DNA of 64,000 nucleotides from Marisa cornuarietis (lineage: Eukaryota; Mollusca; Gastropoda; Architaenioglossa; Ampullariidae). The notes under the pieces are model-generated. The model was given only the letters and a program-made list of their open reading frames with translations, made no database searches and was not told where the DNA came from. Position numbers and translations under genes: made by a program. This document shows, in pieces, positions 57,701 through 64,000 of the stretch. The stretch is from positions 372,001-436,000 of the forward strand of contig SMMW01000041.1 of assembly GCA_004794655.1 (NCBI GenBank), written 5' to 3'. Position 1 is the first letter of the stretch. Every line of letters begins with the position of its first letter.

Positions 57701-60700
57701 ACATAGAGGGAGAAGACCTGCCGATGGTTGAAAACTTCACATACTTGGGCAGCGTGGTCAAGCAGGATGGAGGAGCAGACTGAGCAAAGCCAGGGGCATC
57801 TTCTGTAGCCTAAGCAACATCTGTAAGTCAGCCCAGTACAGCACCCATACCAAACTGAGACTCTACCAGAGCCTTGTCCTGTCCACTCTCCTGTACGGCT
57901 TGGAGTGCTGGCGAATGATTGACAGCGACCTCAACAAACTGTCAGTCTTCCACACCAAAAGCCTGAGAAGAATCCTGGGCATCTTCTGGCCAAGAACAAT
58001 CTCCAACGAAGAGCTACTTGCCCAGTGTGGGCAAGAGAGTATGAACACCATCCTGATGAAGAAACAATGGCGCTGGATTGGCCATGTCATCAGAGGCAAG
58101 AGCAACTCCATCGCAAAAACTGCCTTACACTGGACCCCAGAGGGAAAGCGCAAGCGAGGCCGGCCCAAGAACACCTGGCGGCGAACTGTGGAGGCAGAAC
58201 TAAAGACCCTAAATCACAGCTGGGGCACTGTGGGGAGGCTGGCCCAGGACAGACAAAAGTGGAGGACCTTTGTCGCTGCCCTACGTGCCGACAGGCATAA
58301 CGGGCAGTAAGTAAGTAAGTAAGGGAGGGTCATTGTATGGCTGCAGGAGGGCATAGGTGTTCAAGAAATTGGCTGCCAATTGGGAGTTGCTCACCATGTC
58401 ATTCAAACTCTATGAGACCATTGTAATGCAACAAAAATTATTGCAGAGCAAAGACACCTCGGATGCCTGCACTTGACTACCAGACAGAAGGACAGGTTTA
58501 CTGTTCTGTCAGTTCTAAGACAGAAAACAGCTACTATCAGCACATTCATGGGACAGCTGCAAGCAGCCGCCAACCTAACTCAGTGACCAGACAGTTCCCA
58601 ACTGGCTCAGGGAGAGCAATCTTCAGTCAAGGCAACCCACTGTCTGCCCTGTTTTGATACATGCACACCGCAATGCTTATCTTACACGGGCATGATGCCA
58701 TCTGGCATCGACAAGGCAACAGTGGGCCACATTTCTCTTCACTGATAAATCTCCCCTAGCAGCACAGAATGTCAAAAACACATGGGTCTCACAGAAAGTA
58801 TGTGAGGGTCTTTAGAAGTCGGTAGACCTTTTTGCTGTCACCTCGTGCCATTCCATCGTCTATGTCCTGGCACTGATTCTCAATCCAGCTCTCCCTAGCT
58901 GCATTCATCCCTTTCTTAATCGCACAGTTCACTTTTTTGTATTTGGTGGCTGCTTCTGGTTTGCTTTTCTTTTCTTTCTTCAAGGCCCTCCTTTGGTCAC
59001 AGAGGTCTAGGATGTCGTTCGTGACCCATGGCTGTTTCTTACTCCTATGTCGCCCTAGAACCTCCTGGGCTGTCGACAGTAGCACCTCTTTGATTTCCAG
59101 CAAGGGTGTCTACATCACAGTCCACCAGGTTCAGCGCGCCAAATTTTCAGCCAACCCTGGCCTTGAAGACTTTTGCAACCTTTGGGTCTTGCAGCTTCTC
59201 CAAATCAAAGCAAATTCGGGGGTGTTTGAGAGTCACTTCGCTTTCAGTCTCAGCTTCAGGTTCGTTAGAACAAGGTCATGGTCGCTGCTTATGTCAGCGC
59301 CTGAGTACGTCCTTGTCTTGGCCTTGTTGATGCTGGATTTGAAGCATCTCGGCAGTAGGATATAGTCAATCTGATTATGGACCAATTCGTCTGGTGAGTG
59401 CCACGTGGCCGTCTTTGATTTCTTGTGGGGATATAAGGTGTTGGCTAAGGTGAGTCTCTGGCTCTGTGCAAACTCTAGTCACCAAGGCCAAATTTCCCCA
59501 CCGTTCCTGCCCATTTGCTGGTAGGCGTCTGGGCGGACCATGGCGTTCCAGTCTCCGAGCACAACCAGGATGTCCTTTTTCGGAACTGCCTTGACAACCT
59601 TGTCCAGTTGTTGGTAGAACTCTTCCACTTCGTTGTCTCCATGTGGGAAAGTTGGAGCATATACTTAGAAAATGGTGACATTGTGGGGCTGAGACACGAA
59701 TGGAGATCAGCTGGCTGGATACGGGTGTACAGCTGATGACCGCTCGGCCACCTTCCTGTGCATGAGGAAGCCCATGCCGTACTCATGCCTGGCGTCCTCC
59801 CCACTGTACCACATTATGTGGCCATCGTCCGATGTTGTTTTCCCAAATCCTGTCCATCTTACCTCCGCCAGTCCCACAATGTCCCACTGGTACCGTTTTA
59901 GCTCATGTGTGAGTTGTTGCACTTTTCCGCACTGGTATAACGTGCGTATGTTCCACGTGCCAATGGATGTTCCCTCTCTCAACTTGATTTCTGCTTTGGT
60001 TTCTGTCTTGGCTCCAGTAGTACACTTTTCGCTGACCCCACGCTGAAGCCTGCCGATAGGGAGCGCGGTCGTTGTTAGTCTGGGCCGCGACCGATCCGGC
60101 ATGTTGCGGCGTATATCTATGGTCCTAAGCCAGCACTGCAGGCCATTAGATCAGGCACCATTCTTCAAGACAACAATGCCAGACCACACAGGGACAGGGT
60201 CATCAATGATTTCATGTAGCAGCACCAAGTCAACTGCATGAACTGACCGGCCTGTTCTCCAGATCCGAATCCCATTGAACATCTGTAAGATGTTTTGGGT
60301 CAGTGACTTAGAGCCAACCATTCCTCCAGCAGTTGACCTTAATCATCTGTACCAGTTTCTTCAGCAAGAGTGGCAGGCAATTCCTCAAAGGACTCTGAGA
60401 ACATTGGCTCAGTCCATGAGACAACAGTGCCTCGTCTGCATTCTGGCCAATGGTGGACACATACGATACTGACTTTCTTTTTCTCTGATATCAACAATTT
60501 TGCATATTATTTGTTTCAATGAAATTGGCTAATAATACATCATTTAATAAATAAAGAAATGCTTTGATTCAATATTATTGTATGTGTGTTTATTGGCATG
60601 AGACAGTGATACAACTGGCCTTTCCATTGTTTTGAGCAGTAAAATGCATACATGAAGATCTAACTTCAGTGTCTCAAGAAAATCCTTCCCAGAAACTCAA

Positions 60701-62977
60701 CAATCAATGTTCTGACTGGGATAAGGCGTCAAGTTTTGCCTGTCATCTTTAGAGGACGAAGTATGAATGTCTTGTTCTGATAATGAAAATTAAAGAACAA
60801 CTTCTGTGAATGTGAGCTTCACCTTTTCAATTTCAGCTTCGCCCTCTGCCTGGAGTCGTGCTTGCTCATCTACATCCAGATCAAACTCATGCCGACTAAG
60901 CTTTTCAATGTCTGGCAGTTCTTGGTTCTTGCGCATCATGTGCTGGATCTGTCATTGTAAGAACAACAAATGGGTCTTCCACAATAACTCATTCCATGCT
61001 ATGAATGATCTTGTACAAGCATTACAAGGGCAGATTCTGTAAAATTCTGCTACAGAAAAACTGCAATTGCTTCCAAGGCTACAGAGTGTACGTTCTTCAT
61101 CATCAAAAGACTCTTTTACTCTGAACATCAAGGATTTGATCAAGTCAATGTGCAGATATGTTTGTACATTCAAAAAATATGTTTAAACTCACAAATATCC
61201 ATGCACTTGTGTACACATACACATATGCATGCATGCACACACACACACACACACTCTCTCTCCTCCTATTTCTCTTTCTATCCCCACTTTTACCGTTTTA
61301 CGAATATCTCTGATCTGCATTCTGAGATTCTTCTTGGTTTCTGCAAACTGTTTTTCTTCTATCCGCAATATCTAGAAATGACATACCATGAAATTTTATT
61401 GAAAACAAGAACAAACAGGCTGAAACTGAAAGCTAATCTCCCAGGGAAGTTCTTTAACATTTATCTGTAGATATCACAGCAGATGTCAGCTGACTGTTCT
61501 GCTGATTGTAGTAAGAGCAAGATGGCTTACAGAAACTAGGATAAGTGGGTTTCAAATATGCAAACATTCAGTGTGACATTTGTTTTGCTTTTATGCATAT
61601 TCAGGATGTAATTATAATCCAGAGGCATCTAGCTCCACCTAAAGTTTCTTTACCTCTGATACATAGCTAGATACATAGACAGCAGTGAATGCACACCTCA
61701 TGCAGGACATGAAGAAGAAAGTTATATGCTCATTTCATATGGATGCCCCTGAGACAAGTTCATATCTATAACACATGATAATTATTTTGTAAAGTGTATG
61801 ATGAAACCTAAGATTCAAATAATTAAATTGCATCTGCTTTACAACTATAAATAGTGTACATGAAATTTAACAAGGGCAAACGTGGCTTACGAAAAAAGGT
61901 GATTACAAACCTCTAACTCCTTTTGTTCTAGCCAGGTACAATTTGGCTGATGCTCTGGAGGAGGACTACTGTAGATTTCCTCCTTTTCCAATGCCTCTTG
62001 TTTCTTCCTCTCTGCCCGTTCCTAACAAAATATGTTCAATCAATATTCTAAAAGACCTGGCAGCTTAGATTATTACACCTGGACTCATACTTTTCTACTA
62101 CTGAAAAACAAAGTTCTTCTGCTTTTTATCAAACTATACACTCAGTGGGCTTCTTAATTCCTTTTGCAGCTAAAACATAACAGACCCAATACTTTTATTT
62201 TTCCGAATGGACCAGATATAAAGTAAATACTGACTGATAAACAAATTGATAAAATGCAACAATAACACTTCAAAGAATAAGATTTTTCTATAACTACTTT
62301 TGACATCAGTAACTTTTGCATAGAAAACTATAAGTTAGTATTTAAAATGACTTTTAAGTATTTTTTTCTGCCACCTCTGATCCCCACCAGTAGAAACTTA
62401 CCTTCCGTTCTTTGTCTAAAGCAGATGGCTGCATAATGACAGGGGGCTGCCAGGTCTTCATGTTACTGAGTGCATCATTTTCTGAACCACTTGAACTCAT
62501 CTGGTCTTTGAGGCCATCATTCTTATGAGTTTCTATTTTGAAGAGCACTCTTTCTTCTGAATCCAATCTACACATGTGCAAGCGTGCGTGCACACACACA
62601 CACACATCACTTTTTATCTCATTTTTTATCCTTCCCATTCAGCTTGCATAATCTGGTTCATCTTTTATCATTTTCTTCTAAATACAGAACTCAGTTTGAA
62701 TGATGTCACCTCCTTTATAGTTTAAAAATCATCCTACGTTAAGAAACCTACTGCTATGCTACTATTTACATGTGCATTACAATTAAAACTGCATCCAGCT
62801 CTGGCAGAAAACTATTTGACCAAAATGCAGCACACATATATACTCTTACCTCCACTTGAAGCAGCACAAGGCCCCATCATGGCCTATTGTGAATATATTA
62901 GTGCAATCACCAGTAAAAGCCAAAGCTTTAATTCCACCTCTATGGTAGTCATGAGCCATGACTCTCAGGGTTTGTTC
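42701..62977 (-). CDS. CFAP44: cilia- and flagella-associated protein 44 (CFAP44), C-terminal ~1,004 residues, 24 exons
   Basis: Axonemal protein family (FAP43/FAP44) that tethers the inner dynein arm I1/f motor head in motile cilia and sperm flagella. Exons: 62977-62850, 62567-62402, 62021-61911, 61371-61294, 60948-60823, 56565-56461, 56085-55969, 53739-53692, 52744-52678, 51357-51266, 50576-50370, 49988-49818, 49428-49300, 48604-48485, 48326-48219, 47215-47040, 46872-46650, 46466-46354, 45946-45787, 45198-45125, 44882-44792, 44617-44537, 43884-43731, 42870-42701. All phases fit. The first exon is a WD40-type repeat ([23 protein letters not shown]). An acidic linker and long coiled coils follow, with [52 protein letters not shown] and the end [14 protein letters not shown]. 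The ending and the ASMMESK / LEWEHKKM segments favour CFAP44 over its paralogue CFAP43. The N-terminal WD40 part lies past the right edge. Confidence 0.82.
47465..47739 (+). mobile_element. solo-LTR-like element, internally deleted copy
   Basis: Starts TGTAACAGGGTGGGACAAGG and ends CATACTACTATA, flanked by a perfect 4-bp duplication TAAT (47461-47464 and 47740-47743). Its two halves match the two ends of the longer copy at 54523-55059, with the middle missing. No ORF. It lies in a CFAP44 intron, antisense to the gene. Confidence 0.75.
50815..51066 (+). mobile_element. SINE with (ATT)n tail in a CFAP44 intron
   Basis: Ends with AAGCGCTAAGAGCATGCTCT, a GAGTGTGAATATGCGCTATA block and an ATT trinucleotide tail, a common 3' architecture of invertebrate SINEs. 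A decayed relative lies at 4210-4440. The 5' end was not determined. Confidence 0.55.
51551..51846 (+). mobile_element. tRNA-derived SINE, copy C (most complete)
   Basis: A tRNA-like head with A-box-like ATGGTTAGAGCACTGA and B-box-like GTTTGAAATCGG is followed by the body seen in copies A, B and D (GATAAGGCAGTGAGGGACAG). The tail is AAAAGGATCAGCGGGTAACC followed by CTTTACCTTTACC. It lies antisense in the CFAP44 intron between 51357 and 52678. Confidence 0.65.
52800..53455 (-). mobile_element. tRNA-derived SINE, copy D, split by an LTR-like insertion
   Basis: The body (GGCCAGCTTTTTTGG, then CTTCTCCCTTTACCAACCC) stops at TCTA (52933). It resumes after the inserted element at 53318 and reaches a tRNA-like head, read on the minus strand as GGATGGTCATGTGGTTAGAA. 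Copies A-C match on both sides of the break in the expected order. Confidence 0.55.
52934..53317 (+). mobile_element. solo-LTR-like element, diverged copy, nested in a SINE
   Basis: Begins TGTAACAGGGG and shares ordered blocks with the other copies (AACACTGTC-TGGGT, GCAAAGCATATACA, GCTCCCACCTCT). It is flanked by a perfect 4-bp TCTA duplication (52930-52933 and 53318-53321). The last bases (GCTACTT) are diverged from the ACTATA end of the other two copies. Confidence 0.55.
54523..55059 (-). mobile_element. solo-LTR-like element, longest copy (537 bp)
   Basis: Read on the minus strand it starts TGTAACAGGGTGGGACGAGG and ends CATACTACTATA. A perfect 4-bp duplication TTAG (plus-strand reading) lies at 54519-54522 and 55060-55063. 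It has no terminal inverted repeats and no ORF of its own. TG at the start, a short fixed-length duplication and a few hundred bp of non-coding sequence are what a solo LTR looks like. It has the same orientation as CFAP44. Confidence 0.75.
57031..58319 (+). mobile_element. 5'-truncated RTE-like retrotransposon (reverse transcriptase part)
   Basis: It opens inside the RT domain ([12 protein letters not shown] near 57050). [16 protein letters not shown], the catalytic [28 protein letters not shown] and FADDLALL follow. A one-frame change near 57780 leads to the C-terminal block ([42 protein letters not shown]). The tail is (TAAG)n. TAAGGGAGG occurs at 57022-57030 and 58320-58328 as a 9-bp target duplication. 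Better preserved than the copy at 18-20 kb, but unlikely to be active. Confidence 0.87.
58800..60127 (-). mobile_element. RTE-like retrotransposon 5' half (endonuclease region), 3'-truncated
   Basis: On the minus strand a leader with GGACCATAGATATACGCCG precedes ATG at 60102 (MPDRSRPRL). The endonuclease reading has [14 protein letters not shown] and [16 protein letters not shown], then frameshifted pieces. [20 protein letters not shown] follows (about 58930), and homology to the copy at 18-20 kb stops after LLKTLT (about 58802). No 3' end, no poly(A) or tandem tail and no target duplication were found. Confidence 0.8.
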
Positions 62978-64000
62978 CTGGAAACATAAATGAGCTGCCT
63001 AAAATCTTAGGCTGTCGGCAATAAACAGACAAGAGACACAGCAAACGTGTTACACTTAAAATGAGGACTGTGTATATGTGTGTGTATATGCATATATACA
63101 GATGTGTGTGTGTGAGAGAGAGAAAGGGATTGTGAGCTGCATACATTCTTGGGTTATCTACAATAAAGAAACAAGAGTAAAAGCAAAAATGTTGCATTAT
63201 TAATATGCTTAAACTGAGGAGAGTTGTATATATAAATATATGTGTGTGTGTGAGTGTGAGTCAGTGAATGTGAGAGTATATGTGTGTATATGTGTGTGTG
63301 AGAGTGTGTGTGTGTGTGTGTGAGAGAGAGAGTGTGTGAGAAGAGTATGTGTGTTTGTGCACAGTCATGTTGATCTCACTCATTCTCTCTCTTTTTTCTT
63401 TTTTGTGCATACAGATGCTTCGAACTTTAGGTGGTAGGGGAAAAACTACCTGGATTTCAAAGGTGTATATATGCTTCTTTGAATATGGGTTTGGATTTGT
63501 ATGGTTGATTCTAGATGTAAACAATGTCTATGATTATGGGTTGCAGGGTGGAAAACTGGAAAGTGATGATGTATAGAGTGGTGACTGTTTTGATACAGAA
63601 TGCTAAGTTATAGCATTCCTATGTAAGTAACAATGAACAGTTGATATTTTGGTCACCCATTTTTATAGGTACAGAAAACAGACACCTGAAATACATTTTC
63701 TTTGGTGCTGTTTATGTTTAGATGATTTTAAAAAATATTGCATCTATAAATACTATAGATGACAAAAAGCTTTTATTCTTTCCTTGCTGTTGTCCTCTAA
63801 CAATGCTGATAATTGTCATGGATAAAGGTATGTTCTGTAATGATTTTCACATGAGGAGAATCACAATTTATAACTAAGGATAATCTGATATGCCATGATG
63901 TTATATTTTGTGTATACCACTTCAAAGACAACGTCCCTTTTGAATAAATTCATATTAATATTTATATATTCTCTCACACATAAGTGCACATGTACACACA
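62978..64000. other. upstream CFAP44 intron at the right edge
   Basis: No exon is recognisable on either strand. The stretch is AT-rich with TG/AG microsatellites around 63065-63120 and 63240-63345. The preceding CFAP44 exon must lie further right. Confidence 0.5.

Larger units (their letters stand above)
56989..60472 (+). pseudogene. Tc1-like transposase pseudogene in three pieces
   Basis: The pieces are 56989-57030, 58329 to about 58800, and about 60128-60472. The N-terminal helix-turn-helix region, a middle piece reaching an FTDKSP block, and the DDE-type C-terminal part (DNNARPH, PNPIEHL) are recognisable. Roughly the segment between the second and third catalytic blocks is missing at the second break, besides in-frame stops. 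Confidence 0.8.
56628..60640 (+). mobile_element. Tc1-like DNA transposon carrying two nested RTE-like segments
   Basis: The ends are inverted repeats: left CACTGCTAAAAA... with TGAAAAGGCCA; right, on the other strand, CTGCTCAAAACAATGGAAAG. TA lies at 56626-56627 and 60640-60641. Between them is one broken Tc1 transposase reading. It starts at 56989 ([11 protein letters not shown]), resumes at 58329 ([20 protein letters not shown] and an FTDKSP block near 58735), and resumes again at about 60128. That last part has [27 protein letters not shown], and a closing GGHIRY-like end near 60470. Stops are present, so it is dead. It lies antisense in the CFAP44 intron 60823-56565. Confidence 0.85.

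Noticed and set aside
57022..60127. Twin-priming (5' inversion) as the origin of the two opposed RTE halves
   Set aside because: Twin priming places the inverted 5' part upstream of the sense 3' part. Here it lies downstream of the 3' tail, separated by Tc1 sequence.
42701..62977. CFAP43 as the identity of the ciliary gene
   Set aside because: Not excluded, but the C-terminal ending and the ASMMESK/LEWEHKKM segments look closer to CFAP44 as I know the family. A profile or reciprocal BLAST search would decide.

Overview
This is eukaryotic genomic DNA from an animal. The genes are split into many short exons with GT-AG introns, separated by long AT-rich introns full of (TG)n microsatellites and old transposons. 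The gene set (a proteasome ATPase, a laminin-alpha-like chain, a motile-cilium protein) is metazoan. The repeats (a tRNA-headed SINE, an (ATT)n-tailed SINE, RTE-like and Jockey/Nimb-like retrotransposons, Tc1 and Tigger elements) fit a lophotrochozoan, most likely a mollusc. The phylum is an inference.

Layout. (1) 580-7683, plus strand: a complete 26S proteasome ATPase subunit Rpt6/PSMC5 gene in 13 exons (about 403 codons). It starts at a TISU-like initiator, and a possible first exon of a divergent gene lies about 320 bp upstream. (2) 10.1-38.4 kb, minus strand: a gene assembled here from about 25 phase-consistent exons (about 1,600 codons). It encodes a secreted laminin-alpha-like chain: signal peptide, a single-exon basic low-complexity region of about 355 residues, a laminin-type coiled coil with an acidic insert, then three laminin-G domains. 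I see no LN, L4 or EGF-like LE exons. It converges tail to tail with PSMC5. Its first intron (9.7 kb) holds a tRNA-Leu(UAA) gene. (3) 42.7-63.0 kb, minus strand: the last 24 exons (about 1,004 codons) of an axonemal WD40/coiled-coil protein that I identify as CFAP44 (CFAP43 is the alternative). The WD40 N-terminus lies beyond the right edge. About 4 kb of intergenic DNA separates its 3' end from the start of the laminin-like gene.

The introns record much transposon activity. A Tigger-like MITE sits 7 bp into PSMC5 intron 9. A degenerate RTE-like element fills intron 9 of the laminin-like gene. A 4-kb Tc1 transposon in a CFAP44 intron has been hit twice by RTE-like sequence in opposite orientations. 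A family of solo-LTR-like elements with perfect 4-bp target duplications occurs three times in CFAP44 introns, once inside a SINE.

The three genes have no evident functional link: protein degradation, extracellular matrix, and ciliary beating. The most unusual item is the laminin-like chain: a basic disordered region in place of the LE rod, an acidic insert with Ser-Gly and acidic-Tyr motifs in the coiled coil, and no LG4-5.
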